Below are positions 1 through 11,214 of a stretch of 64,000 nt of DNA, one piece after another; position 1 is the first letter of the stretch; each line of letters begins with the position of its first letter. Location of the stretch: assembly GCA_013350335.1 (NCBI GenBank), contig CM023539.1, positions 34,210,631 through 34,274,630 of the forward strand, written 5' to 3'. A program made the translations under genes and the position numbers. The notes below the pieces were generated by a model. It was given only the letters and a program-made list of their open reading frames with translations, had not been told where the DNA came from and made no database searches. Source of the DNA: Chimonanthus salicifolius (lineage: Eukaryota; Streptophyta; Magnoliopsida; Laurales; Calycanthaceae).

Positions 1-1
1 T

Positions 2-1161
2 GCAGCAGAGAAAGATCCATTTGCTGCTAGTGATGCGATCAATAACCCAGAGGAGCTTGTTGGTGGGTTCAAGAAGAGTAAGGAGGCGTCGGTTCCATCT
101 GATGTGGCTGTGGCTCTTGCAGGGCTTGAAGTCACTACACTTCCACCTGCTGCAGCCACCCAGTCAACGTTCATCGGTGTTGGATGGGATTGAGGGGGAC
201 TATGGTGGAGTCGAATTTGGGAATGAGGAGGCAACGTTATCGGAGGCATTCGAAGGTTTCAATGAAGCTTTTGGTGGAGGTTTGGATGGATCAGAGTTTG
301 TGGGGACCATGAAAACTGCCAAACTACAGGGGCTTGGTGGACTTGAGTTGCTCAATACATCGGATAAGCCAGCTGAATCAAAGCCAGCTGAGGCAAGTGC
401 AGGTGGTGCTCTTGAAAACCTTCTGGTGAAGAAAACAGAAGAAATGAAAGGGCCCCAGATGTATCTTTCTGAAGAAATCAGTGCAGAATTCTGGGAATCA
501 TTGCTTGCTCGGGTTGAGCTACAAGGCATTGTCTACTTGAAAACAATGCCGCCAAAAGAATCTGGAGATAAGGACACTGAATTCTCATTCCGCATTGATG
601 GCACAGCTGGCATCAAGAAGGTAGTCATGCAAGGCTCCCGAATAAGCAGCCTTGGCAATGGGTTGTTTCATGTACGGACACCACCTTCTGAGGAGCCTAT
701 TCCAATTTTGAAATACAGCGTGCAGCCTCGCTTCACTCCAATTCCATTGAGGGTCCGTCTGCTTGCACGTTACAGTGGAACTTTGCTATCTGTGATGATC
801 CAGTATGCCTCCAATCCTGAGTTACCGACGCCATTGAATGATGTGACATTTATTGTGAAACTGCCACATCGATCCCACTCTGCTGAAGGTGTCACCGAAG
901 GCAGTTTTGAATTGGGAGGAGAAAGAATTGAGATGGCATGTGGAGGAGGTTCCGTTGAAAGGCCCCCCTGGTCGTCTAAGAGCACGGATGCCAGTTGATT
1001 CTGCTGAGCAGGATGACATTGATGTTACTGGATTTGTGAAATTTTCTACACAAAGAGCTTCCATTCTGTCTGGGGTTTCTCTATGCCCTGTTTCAGATGA
1101 AAAGATGGATTTTTATTTAGTCAATCACAGGTATGCAAGTAGAGTTTACATGTGCTCTTGA
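2..1161 (+). CDS. TML: TPLATE complex muniscin-like protein (TML), C-terminal part, two frameshifts
   Basis: This is the C-terminal part of TML, a muniscin-type subunit of the plant TPLATE complex that works at the plasma membrane in clathrin-mediated endocytosis. Three reading frames join into one recognisable protein. Bases 2-190 read AAEKDPFAASDAINN and on to STFIGV. The frame starting near 174 carries the linker and the first part of the mu-homology domain (DYGGVEFGNEEATLSEAF, then FSFRIDGTAGIKKV). Bases from about 871 to 1161 carry DPTLLKVSPKAVLNW through RARMPVDSAEQDDIDV to the end VYMCS and TGA. The first shift lies near 180-195 (2 bp lost or 1 gained). The second is one extra base in the ccacatc stretch at 863-869. 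Conservation on both sides of each shift is good, so assembly error and young pseudogene are both possible. The 5' end is outside the window. Family identity is sure; functional state is not. Confidence 0.85.
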
Positions 1162-1957
1162 TGTGAAGAAACGGTTGTATGCTTGATGGTTCATTGTTTC
1201 TTCTATATTCTTTTCCTATTCTTTGTAGTTTGCACCCGACATTGTGATACAGTGTATTGTTTCCATGTTTGAATGAATAACTATGTTTTTTTTCTTTTGT
1301 TTTCTTCTTCTTCTTTAATTTCACTTTATGGAAACAGTTTCTTTGTTGCCTTATAGCTTTTATGTTGACAGTAAATAATACTCTGTTGCTTTACACTTGT
1401 TAATTTCGTTCTTATTTTATTAGCTGAGGCTGTGTAGCAGTTCTTGTAATTTTGGCAGAAAGGAAAGATTGCTGCTGATTTCAGGAACTGAACTGGAGAA
1501 ATATCTCAAAACTAAGAGAGAATTTTATCTCATTTATGTAAATTAGATTAAAATCAAACACTGCAGACTTGCAGCAAATATGCATATGTCTAGAGAATGG
1601 TTTCTTTTGCAGAAGAAGGCAACAGTTTTATTGTCTTATTTTTTGACATGGCAAAGTGATTTGAATGCACAAACCTATGAGGTTGCACTTAAGAACCTAT
1701 GATTTGTTCCACACACTCTTGCCAAAAGGAAACATATAAGTTGAATGAAAGCTTTACTTTTTTTATCACGAGATTCAGATGAAGTTCTAAAGAGAAGTTG
1801 TTCCACAATAATTTCTCTCTTAATATAGTAACTTAAGCCTTTGTTTTTTTTTGCTGGGTTGGAGTACTATTTCTCTGCCATAGAAATGTCAATAGCTGAT
1901 ACCATTATAAATGAAACAGCCCAGGACTCAGGTTTAAACAATTTTGGGAGTACAAAG
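1162..1957. other. TML 3' flank, no gene seen
   Basis: T-rich sequence following the TML stop, presumably 3'UTR and intergenic DNA. I see no coding frame, poly(A) tail or repeat boundary in it. Confidence 0.5.
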
Positions 1958-2078
1958 TACTGTGACCATACCAGCATTATTGCACTAGATGCTTTCAAAA
2001 TTCCGAAGTTAAAGATGCTTGGGCGAGAGTAGTATACTAGGATGGGTGACCTCCTAGGAAGTCCTCGTGTTGCCTTCC
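1958..2078 (+). pseudogene. 5S rRNA-like sequence, unit 1
   Basis: The stretch aligns from end to end with plant 5S rRNA. The start is degenerate (gaccataccagcatta for GATCATACCAGCACTA). The internal control region is close to intact (gcttgggcgagagtag, then aggatgggtgacctcctagg and aagtcctcgtgttgc) with a 2-bp insertion in agtagTAtactagg. Length is about 121 bp, that of a full 5S gene, followed by T runs like a Pol III terminator. The 5' half carries many substitutions, so this is a pseudogene, either dispersed 5S rDNA or the 5S-derived part of a Cassandra-type TRIM. Confidence 0.8.
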
Positions 2079-2116
2079 TTTTTTGCACTTTTTTTAAGTT
2101 TTTGCTTCCCTTTTTT

Positions 2117-2235
2117 GGGTGTGATCATACCAACATTAATTCACTGGTTTCCATCAAAAGTTTGAAGTTAAGGGTGTTTCGGTGAGAGCAGTAGTAAGAT
2201 GGGTGACCTCTTAGAAAGCCCTGGTAGATCTTTCT
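2117..2235 (+). pseudogene. 5S rRNA-like sequence, unit 2 (more degenerate)
   Basis: A second 5S-like unit in the same orientation starts 159 bp after the first. The beginning matches well (gtgtgatcataccaacatta) and so does part of box C (agatgggtgacctc). The 3' end is corrupted (agccctggtagatc in place of AGTCCTCGTGTTGC). Only about 38 bp of T-rich spacer separates the units, much less than the spacer of normal plant 5S arrays. Confidence 0.75.
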
Positions 2236-2729
2236 TGCATGTTTTCAAGCCATGGAATTTAAACCAAATTATAATGTCTAATTCTTGGTTAATATATCTA
2301 GGCCTCTTGAATCCGTGGACAAATATATATTTTCTTTGTTTTTAATGGAAACATCTTTTGGTGGATTCATGGAGTTTTGGACATACCATCTCCAATGAGC
2401 CAATGCAAGGTATCTAGGGCCAGATCAATGAAAAACACTTGATGAATTTAATTTGTTTTCTGATGTTTTGAAGGCGCACTTGTTACCCTCAATGTTTGCT
2501 TGTGAAGAAGCTGCTGAGATGGGATGTGGAGTAGGAAGATGGGTGGAAGGGGTGAGGAGAAAGCTACTATAATGGGTCGATGGGTGGGTGGGTATGGTTT
2601 TTGAGATTATGTTTATGTTGCTTATGTAAAAGGGATGGGTTAGTTGTTTGATTATGTGGGTCTGGTATGGTTGGTCATATTCTATGTTATTAGTTTGGGT
2701 TAGTGGGTCTATTTGAGTTTTAGTTGGGT
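2236..2729. other. no gene; G/T-rich spacer
   Basis: Between the 5S-like units and the L1 fragment. From about 2560 it is rich in gggtgggt and gtttgggtt runs. I find no coding similarity. Confidence 0.4.
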
Positions 2730-4475
2730 GATACTTTGTAATGAGGATAAACGCTTGGAGAAAAAATTCTCTCCCTATGGGAGGTAGGTTGACCTTAATT
2801 CAGTCCGCCTTGACTAATCTACCCACATATTTCATGTCTTTATTTGAGAATCCCAAGGGGGTCGCTAGGATCCTAGAGAAACTCCAAAGGGATTTTCTAT
2901 GGGAAGGGAAGGGGTAGAGGAGGCGAATCCACTTGGTTAAATGGGATGAGGTCACCAATCTTAAGGAGGAGTGGGGCTTGGGGCTATATAGCATTAGAGA
3001 TATGAATCATGCCTCCTTGTGAAAATGGGTATGGAGGTTCTCAATGGAGAACGATTCTCTTTGGAGGAAGGTGTTGGTGACTAGATATGGGGTATAGGAC
3101 TTTGGGAGATGGCATTTAAGGAGTAGGGCAGCTAGATAGGGGTCAGTAGTGATTAATTCACATCATTCAAAGGGGGACTTAGAATTCTGGTGGGAAGAGG
3201 AGATAGGATGTTATTCTGGATGGATAGATTGGTGGGCGAGAGTGCTCTGTGTGAGGCTTTACCTCGGCTGTTAGAGCTGCATCGAACAAGGATGCATTAG
3301 TCATAGACTACTATGGCGAGCCTAATGGGAAACCTGAATGGCACATTGCTTTTAGAAGGGATCTAAGGAACTTCGAGGTGGGCACTTCACTCCTTGGAGG
3401 GACTATTAGGGGATTCACTTTTGTGCATGGAGGAGGATAAATGAATTTGGTCCATAGATCCTGGGTCAAAATCCTCTCCTGCCATGCAATTTGGCCTGGA
3501 ACAACAAGGTTCCCCAAGAATACAAGTATTCTTGTGGGCTGTAGTTAGAGGTAGAATTTCAGTTAAAGTGTAGCATCAAGAATAGAGGCCTCTTACCAGA
3601 GGGGTCCTCAAAGTTGTGTTCCTTGTGGTGTGGAGGAGGAATGAGTGGACCATTTGATATGTGGATGTTCATTCTCTGTAGTTGTTTGGCGATTGTCCCT
3701 CAACTTAATGGAGTGTCCATGGGTCCTATTTGAAAGGCTACATGGAACCTTATTTGTTGGCTATCTTTCTCCAAGGACTTCATTGGCTGCATTCCTGAAG
3801 ATTTTTATCTATCATGGGAGGATCCATAAAAGGGGGTAAAAAAGATAGGAAGACTATAGCGGAATGGGTGAAGCTTGGAGAAGGCTTCTATAAACTGAAT
3901 GTCGATGGTGCAACCAGGGGTAAACCTGGTCCAACAAGGATTGGGGGTCCTTCATGATGACAAGGTTATGATGCTATTGATCTTCTTAGAATTAGTAGGG
4001 GTTATGGAATCCAACAAGGTAGAGATAAGGGCGATTAGGTGAGCGATCCATCTATCTTTGGGCTCTAGTGGAAAGAAGAATCCTCCTTGGAAATTGGTCA
4101 ACATTGTTAGGAACATAAGGAGACCGTGTAGGAATGGAGTCATCTGTTACGTGTATGTTGCTCGCTCAACGAACAATGTTGCTGACTTCCTAGCCAGGGT
4201 TGGACTACAAAAATCACAGCCACGAGTGGAAATGTTTTCCTTTTAGGCTTCGCAGGAAGGAGGAGTTTGAGGGTCTCCTCATTCTGGAGAACCTCTTGAG
4301 GACCAAGGTTTAATTATTGTCATAATTATATCTTCTACTTCTACTCACACTGTTGTTGTATTTCTCTCTTATTGAGGGACCTTTATAACTCTCTTATACA
4401 TGCCCCTCCATGCTTTTGTATCTCACTCATTAATTAATGACATATTCCCTGCCTCCGTTTTCCAAAAAAAAAATG
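2730..4475 (+). mobile_element. L1-type LINE, 5'-truncated, C-terminal ORF2 with RNase H and poly(A)
   Basis: Translated pieces in several frames give the end of a plant L1 ORF2. First comes the post-RT segment INAWRKNSLPMGGRLTLIQ, then LEKLQRDFLWEGKG and the zinc-knuckle region with WDEVTNLKEEWGLGLYSI. From about 3880 follows an RNase H-like domain (YKLNVDGATRGKPGP). Stops and frameshifts are frequent. The 3'UTR ends at an A run at 4466-4475. The upstream RT and endonuclease parts are absent, as expected for 5' truncation. Several other copies in this window end the same way. Confidence 0.8.
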
Positions 4476-4600
4476 GTAGTTGAGTAAGCATCTAGTGTAT
4501 CTGTGTTTGGCCTGCATGATCTTGTAGCTGGTTCCTCATTTATTAAGGAAGTTCTATTCACCCCCACCCCCCCAAACACCCCAAAAAAGGGCTTACTTGC

Positions 4601-4786
4601 GCATTGCTTGAATCTTGCTAAAAAATTCAAGGTAGGATGAATTTGGAGGCAGGTGATATTGATAAGGGTTGGGTTTCATGATCTTGTTGCATGGCATTGC
4701 TTGAATCTTGCTAAAAAATTCAAGGTAGGATGAATTTGGAGGCAGGTGATATTGATAAGGGTTGGGTTTCATGATCTTGTTGCATA
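4601..4786 (+). repeat. 93-bp tandem duplication, nearly identical
   Basis: Bases 4601-4693 (gcattgcttgaatcttgcta onward) recur at 4694-4786 with almost no mismatch. The identity suggests a recent slippage or unequal-exchange event, or an assembly duplication. The unit matches nothing I recognise. Confidence 0.9.
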
Positions 4787-5970
4787 CTGTCTCTCGCTTC
4801 AAGGAACTAGGGCTGGTTGTTGGCGGAGAAGAGAGGAAGAATGTTCTAAAAACTGATCCATGTGCGCCTCTTATGCTGTCCACTCTTATATATCTCTTGC
4901 CAAAGTTATGGTAGTTGGTGTGTTGAAAGGTATATGGTTGAATATGAAGTCTACCAAACATTATCTTAATTGGATCAATCAAACAATAACTTTTAAAGAC
5001 CACTAAAGTTTAGGGATTGAAAAAGATAGAGTGATCAAAATTTTGTGGGCTTAAAAGACAAGGATGATTGATTCAATGAAGGTAATTTTTTGTGGGCCAG
5101 ATGATCAAGCTTGGACATTTCCATTTTTTTTTTTTTTTTTTTGAAAAGTTTGGACATTTCCAATTTACCCACCACCATAGGCCAAAACAGTGCCCAACAT
5201 AGTTCTGCATGTGGTATGTGAGGACGTTTCCTTGTCTTACAGAGAAGGGTGGCTAAGACAAGTAGTTGAAGTAGAAGAGTTTAGGTCTTCTAGGTTATGG
5301 CGATGGAACATTTGGAAATGGCAAGAGACTGAATTGGGCCAAGGTTTTTGGCATAAAATTGAGACTAAGAATAGAGGTTTGGAACTAGCCTAGTAGGTAA
5401 TATCTTGGGTGGAATGTTACATATTCAGGGAAATATATTGAGAATTCTTTTTTTGAAAGGTAAATATTGGCAATTTTGATTGGTGGATAAGTAACAATTT
5501 CTAATATGTGATTAGAGTTGGCACTTGATATTGAGCATGAGAATGATTTTAGGGGCTTTGGATTGGGGTAACCAATGTGACATCTTTCAGTCTTTAGGTT
5601 CTCATGTCTGGATGGTAAGTTGTTTAGAATATCCAATTAAAGCATACATACACCTTTCCCCCAAAAAAGTCCAATTAAAGTATATGTTTGGGTTGGCAAA
5701 TCAGAGAATATGGCATTTGATTGAGGGATCATGAAATGGTCTATAAGGTTATTGATGGCATGATTCACAGACCGGTGATAGTGATAGGATCTTGGTTCAA
5801 AGGCTCTGGATGCACACCTACATATGAACTTTAGTTTGCTAGGCATATTTATTCAAATACATTAATGTATATATTGACTAATTCATGTCTTTATCACATT
5901 AATATCTATTCTATTGAATGATACATATTACTATTAAATTATTAACATTTTTTTTTATATTCATTGAAAG
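4787..5970. other. no gene; low-complexity and short retro-insertion
   Basis: No host gene is visible. Apart from the tiny poly(A) insertion at 5124-5149 the stretch is unclassified AT-rich DNA. Short open frames here match no family I know. Confidence 0.4.
5124..5149 (-). mobile_element. minimal retro-insertion: poly(A) plus a few bases
   Basis: About 20 T followed by gaaaagt is bracketed by a perfect 13-bp direct repeat ttggacatttcca at 5111-5123 and 5150-5162. Read on the minus strand it is a few bases plus a poly(A) tail flanked by a target-site duplication, i.e. target-primed reverse transcription that stopped almost at once. Confidence 0.65.
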
Positions 5971-6185
5971 AACAAGATATGTATGACGGTGCAACCACTA
6001 ATGTTAGAACCGTTTGTGGTGGGACAACGGAGTTTTTTGTTGGATCAAGACTCCATCAAGGATCCGCTTTAAGCCCATGACTATTTCCGTTGATCATGGA
6101 CGACTTAACATCAGGAATCTAAGATGAACTGCTATGGTGTATGCTTTTTACGGATAGTATAGTATGAGTTAGTGAGACGAAATAA

Positions 6186-6601
6186 TTAGGTGACTCAACT
6201 AATGCTATCTCCTAGGACTGGTAATAGGAAATCCCCCCTGTGGAGGTTGATCTGTATTGCTAGGGACATTTGGAGCTTGTGCAATATGGGTAACATCATT
6301 TTCACTCATATACCGTCGTTCAGCAAATTGCATTATAGATTTCTTGGCAAAAGATGGTGTTCATCTACAAACACTGGCTTTGGAATTTTTTCCTATTGCC
6401 AACCTTGGGAATTAGGGGTTTTGTTGTTGGGGTGGTATACTTGTTGTATGTTTACTTGTTGTTTTTCTTTCTTTCTTGCTTTATTTTGTTTCTTATTTTC
6501 CTTGTTGTTCTTCATTGATTTGAGTATATACCTCCTATACTCATTTCCTTCCTTCTATACACTCCGTTTATTTTAGTGGACATTAGCAGTTAATGTTTAA
6601 A
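6186..6601 (+). mobile_element. L1 3' end nested in the RTE element
   Basis: The insert holds the last part of an L1 RNase H domain (WRLICIARDIWSLC; compare the copy at 34850-35696) plus its T-rich 3'UTR. It lies between ttagtgagacgaaataa (6169-6185) and ttagtgagacgaaacaa (6602-6618), a 17-bp target duplication with one mismatch. The RTE reading continues directly across it. The A tail has decayed to tttaa. Confidence 0.8.
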
Positions 6602-6874
6602 TTAGTGAGACGAAACAATGACTCAATGCTAGGCTAGATTTATAGAGGAAAACTTTGGAGTAAAATGATTAGAGAATTAGTAGAACTAAAACAAAATACA
6701 TGGAATATAACTTTAGTGGGGTAGACGATAGTGATGGTAACTTGGTAAAAATAGAAAACAACTTTGTACATTTTGATAAGTTTAGATACTTGGTCTGGTA
6801 GAATCTCAAAGAGATTTCGACTTAGAAATAACAAATAGGATAGGAGTGGGATGGTGCCGCAAGACAAGAGACAG

Positions 6875-7985
6875 GGTAACCTAAATGCCTAAATTTGGTT
6901 TCCTAAAAATTAAAAGGGATGAAAATAATTCACCCTAAAGTTAAAATGGGCTGAAATTAAACCAATAATTAATATATGCAACTAAATAATATAAATTTAC
7001 CATAATAATCATGCAAATATTTAGAATCTAATGTGTGAATGGAAATAAAGAATTCAAAAATTAAACAAATTAAATAAATCAAATGGGTAAATGGTCGTGG
7101 GATGTATTGGGATGTAAGGGGGCTATGGTTTGAAATAATAAATATAAGTAAGGTGATAGCTGACTGTAGGCTTAAGTAAAAGGATTATGAAGGCTAAATG
7201 GGTTACCGATGGCAAGAGAAAAAGGAATGTGAATGGGGCTTTGGCGAAAAGGGTGAGATGCGAAGGGTTCTATTTGGATATTCAAGGGATGCGGCAGCAA
7301 GATGGGGCCTAAGAAGGGGACAGAAGCAAGGTCTGGGGCAGGTGGCGACAAACTAAGATGGAATTTGGTAAGTAACTGAAAATTAGGGAGGAGTATTTGG
7401 GGGAGGCGACAAGGCTAGAAGGGTCTAATAGGGTTGGCGATGACTGTATGGGATGGGAAAGGATGGGGCGAAGGCAGCAGAGGGGTTTTGGGTGAGGGAT
7501 GAAACCCAGGGAAGGGTTTAGGGTCAATGGCGAGGGTCCCGGAAGGGTTACAGGAGGTGGGACAAAGGCTTGGGATGCAGTTATGAAGGAGACGGAAGTC
7601 TAGAACTGGGTATAGGGCTGGCGAAAGTTGGACAGTAAAGGGGATAGGTCACGGCAGCAAGAAAAACAAAGGAAAAAAGAGAAGGAAGAAAGAAAGAAAA
7701 TAGAATTAGAAGACAGAGAGTACCTGAAGAGGAAGAAGGCTTCTTGCCTTGGCTTCTTGTCAAATCTTAGATTCGACCAAGGTTTCCGTCGCAACAAGGT
7801 AAGTAGCGAAAATCATCAAATCTTATTCCATAATCTATCGTTCGAATACAATGAGGCGCTTATATAGATGTTTACATCACATATGCTAGTTTTGCCCTTA
7901 TTAAATTAAAAAAAACAACTAAAAATAACTGCATACTAACGAAGGAAAGCATGGAAATAGCATAACACAGAAACAACGTGGACTG
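6875..7985 (-). mobile_element. LTR-like insertion inside the RTE element
   Basis: This block interrupts the RTE protein between its GW(M)K and VFCDKR segments. On the minus strand it has a TATA-like ctatataagc near 7862, a pyrimidine-rich leader, and an end segment at 6880-6990 (gggtgaattattttcatccc on minus) that matches 12110-12230 of the + copy at 11215-12330. Boundaries are approximate and I found no clear target duplication. It is best read as a solo LTR of an unidentified family. Confidence 0.5.
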
Positions 7986-8861
7986 GTATACTCAGTATAA
8001 GGTGGGTAAAATGTAGATAAATTAGCAGGGTCTTCTGCGATAAAAGAGTCCTCTTTCACTTAAAAAGGACGATTTTATAAAAAAATTATTAGATTTGCGA
8101 TAATTTATAGAGCAACGTGTTGGGCAATGAAAAAAAACAAATAAACAAAGTCAGAACAACGGAGATGCTTATACTATGTTGGATTAGTGGTTTAACCCTA
8201 AATGATAGAGTTAGAAATGAACGCATTAGGGATAGTATAAAGATAGCTCTGATAGATGACAAATTGAGATAAACCCATTTGAGATGGTTTGGCCATGTTA
8301 GTAGAAGACTAAGCACGGCCTCAGTGCATAGAGTGGAGAGGCTATAAATCGAAGGCACTAAGAAGAGAGGACGACCTTTGAAAATATAAAGGAGAGGGAT
8401 AAAAAAGGACATGTTAAACTGTAAAGTGACTGGTGGTATATTTTATGATAGGTTAATTGGAGAAAAAAGACTCATATATCCGACTCCATATAGATGAGAT
8501 TATTGGTTGTTGTTACTGTTGATGATTATTCATCAAAAGTAACAAATTGTCTAGGCAACGGGTTTCCAATTATAATATGTATTACATACTAGGTGTAATA
8601 TTTTAAGTAGATTTTGTTTAACTATTCCCAGCAAACACTCATCTATTGCCAGATAGTCAATTGTATGAACTAGAATGCCTAATCGTTATTATATAGACAC
8701 TTAAAAAGTGGACTTTTATAGAAAAGGTTTCTTAAAAGAAACTAGGTAAGGAATGTAAGGAATTTTTTTTAATGATCAGTTAAGGAACTAGAATACCTAA
8801 TCATTGTTGTAGAAATACTAAAAATTGGACACGTAGTGGATTTTTTTTAAAAAAAACTAGT

Positions 8862-9569
8862 TATCCAATTAGTTAATTGGAGGCTCTACGTTTGGCTTCT
8901 CTCGAGTACCGAGTTTAGCGGCCTTAGACTTACGGACCTCATTTCTTCTTGGGATGAATGTATGACTCGTTATAGAAGGAAGGTGAAGCCTAAAGATAAA
9001 AGGAATCCTCCAGATCAGAATGTATTGAAGTTTAATTTTGACGAGGTAGCAAGAGGGAAACTGGGGTCGGCTGGGATTGGTGGGGTGCTTAGAAATCATG
9101 AGGGAACCATATCCATTGTTTTCAACGAGTTGATAGGAGCTAAAGATTCCAATGAGGCAGAAAGTCGTATAATCAAGGAAAACTCATTATTGAAGGGGAT
9201 TTGGCAAATGCAATTAAGTAGGGCAAAGGGTCAAAGAAGACATCCCTGAAAATTGGTCACTGCTGGTTAGGGAGATTAGGATGTTAGTTTTGGGAATGGG
9301 TGTATCCTTTGTCAAGATCGGCCGGGAAGCGAATGGAGTGGCATATTATTTTGCCAAGCTTACAGTTAGATCTTTTTTCTGGAGTTTTCCATCTCTCTGA
9401 GTAGTGAAGCTTCTTGTTCTGTATTTTTTTGTTTTTCCATTTTTTGTTTTTTTGGGTCTAATCCTGTTAGACCTTTTTGTTTTCTTTTGTTCCTTTTGTA
9501 CTCTTCTTCTTTCTTTAATCTATTTTTTCTTGTTACTGCTCAAAAAATAAAAAAAAATAAAAAAAAAAC
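8862..9569 (+). mobile_element. L1 3' end with RNase H domain and A-rich tail
   Basis: Codons from about 8980 give KVKPKDKRNPPDQNVLKFNF, then the RNase H start GIGGVLRNHEGTISIVFNEL and SNEAESR, with a shift around 9160-9240. The T-rich 3'UTR ends with gttactgctcaaaaaat and an A-rich tail at 9541-9569. Flanking aaaacta at both borders may be a partial target duplication. Confidence 0.75.
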
Positions 9570-9599
9570 TATTTAAGGTGAGCCCCCCTTAAAGACAAG

Positions 9600-9999
9600 G
9601 AATGTGCAAAATAGGGCTGAAGCTCAGCATGCCTTCGCTTACTGTGCAAGTTTCTATTTTTTATGGTTGAAACCCTATTTTATGTGTCTTTATCACTTAA
9701 GTCATCTTGATTTTGTTTAGTATTTATTACTTCTAATCTAACTGCTTAAGATAATACCCTTTGCTCTTTGTCATGGTTTAGCTTCTCCTACTAAGGGTGG
9801 GTCCTTTTTTTTTTTGTTTGATGGCCTTTCACAACAAAATCCTCATGCTCAAATCACCTTTACAACCATTTTGAGGGATTAGAAATGCTTCTTTTCCATT
9901 TTTTTTCTTTTTTATAAATTCTGTGCCTTTTTCCTTCATAGGTTGCAAGGCTTCCAACGAAGAATTGAGTAGGCAAAGGTGATTTCAGGCCTTAAGATT
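9600..9999. other. no gene seen
   Basis: T-rich DNA between two LINE fragments, with poly(T) stretches at 9808 and 9900. No coding similarity. Confidence 0.4.
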
Positions 10000-10640
10000 T
10001 TCTCCTTGGTGCTAATCTTTGATCCAAAAGACTATGGAACCTGGTGATTAAGAACTTGAGAAGAGACCATTAGGTTGGAAAATCAATTATTTGTCCCTGG
10101 GAGGGTGGTTGACTTTAATAAAAGCCACATTATCCAATTTTCTGGTTTATTTTATGTTCTTTCTTTGAACTCCTTAAAGTTGCTGCTAGGGAGCTAAAGA
10201 AAATCAGGAGGGAGTTTTGTTGTGAGGTTGGAGAGATAGGAAGAAAGTTCACTCGGTGAAATGGGGGAAGTTCTTAAACCTAAAAAGGAAGGAGGGCTGG
10301 GTTTTGTAAGCTTGATTGATAGGAAGTGAGCTTTTCTGTGTTAATGGCTCTGGAGATCTGGTAAGGAAACTAAACCTTTGTAGAGAAAAATATTGGTAGC
10401 TTTATATGGGGTAGAGGGGTTGGCTGTTGGATTCTGAACCAGAGGGTGGAAAAGGATGCAATGGGGGTGATTAAGGCGATCTATACGGAAGTTCTCAAGG
10501 AGTGGGAAGAGTTTATAAGGAAGGTCTTTTATTTTTGTTAGGTAATGGCAATAGGGTTTCTTTTTCAAACCAGTTATGGGTGGAGGATAAGAGTTTGAAG
10601 GAGGTGTGTCCAAGGCTATTTAGGATTGCAAGCCACAATT
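10000..10640 (+). mobile_element. L1 ORF2 fragment (post-RT and zinc-knuckle region)
   Basis: Joined frames read WKINYLSLGG, LTLIKATLSNFLVYFMF, HSVKWGKFLNLKKEGGLGF and later GNGNRVSFSNQLWVEDKSL, the same segment as in the 2730 copy but a different lineage. Many stops; no 3' tail directly attached. Confidence 0.7.
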
Positions 10641-10951
10641 AGTTACTGTGAGTGTTTTGAGATTTTAGGGGTTTTGGTGGTGTGGTAAGCTTAATCTTCT
10701 TGAGAGGTGTTTATTCCCCAATTATCCTCTCGACAGGTAGCAACTCACAATCCATTCATTGTTTTAAGATTGTGAGAAGAAACGAAATTTGAAGGGAAAG
10801 AAGTTCACATTTGTGAGGGTGTTGGGAGAAGAGTCATTTTCGAGAGTAGTTCAGGGATCCAATGGCTGCTGGGTTGGTGACAGGAGGATCGTATCTCAAA
10901 GAGCTATGTATGGAAGAGAAGGGAGGCATACAAAAGGTTCATGGAATGGTC

Positions 10952-11112
10952 GGCTGCGTTTGGGTGGGGGTAACCCCCCATTACCCATGTTTGGTAACTA
11001 ATGGGAGGGACAAAAAATTAACTTTTTACCCCTCCCCCTCAAATTTTGAAAACCCTTTTCAAGGGAGGGGTTTTCATATTACTTGAGGTTACCCCCTCGT
11101 CCAAACGCAGCT
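10952..11112. mobile_element. 161-bp fold-back MITE
   Basis: The left end ggctgcgtttgggtgggggt pairs with the reverse complement of the right end accccctcgtccaaacgcag, an inverted repeat of about 24 bp with few mismatches. The interior has a further ccctcccc/ggggaggg pairing. No target duplication is clear, so the superfamily is open. Confidence 0.65.
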
Positions 11113-11214
11113 GTCATATCCAGAAAAGGATAGCCACTTCTCCTCCAGAATATGAAGGTAGGAACCCAAAGGCAACTCCAGCCATGAGTCGAACGGATGT
11201 AGAAGCATTTTGGA

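Larger units (their letters stand above)
5971..8526 (+). mobile_element. RTE-type LINE, 5'-truncated, split by two insertions
   Basis: Translation begins DMYDGATTNVRT, then FFVGSRLHQGSALSP and WCMLF, the RT motifs of the widespread plant RTE family (the catalytic LFADD is degraded to LFTDS). After the L1 insertion it resumes at 6619 with WNITLV and KFRYLV, and after an LTR insertion with VFCDKRV, THLRWFGHVSRR and KKRGRP. The end at 8500-8526 (ttggttgttgttactgttg) is the TTG-rich tail typical of RTE elements. Flanks tattcattgaaag (5958-5970) and tattcatcaaaag (8527-8539) look like a decayed target duplication (11 of 13 match). Many stops; non-functional. Confidence 0.75.

Noticed and set aside
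6190..6576. 128-codon open frame taken as a host gene
   Set aside because: It is the RNase H end and 3'UTR of the nested L1 copy.
7628..7867. Highly charged open frame (KEKEERKK)
   Set aside because: It reflects the purine-rich complement of a retroelement leader; composition, not conservation, keeps it open.
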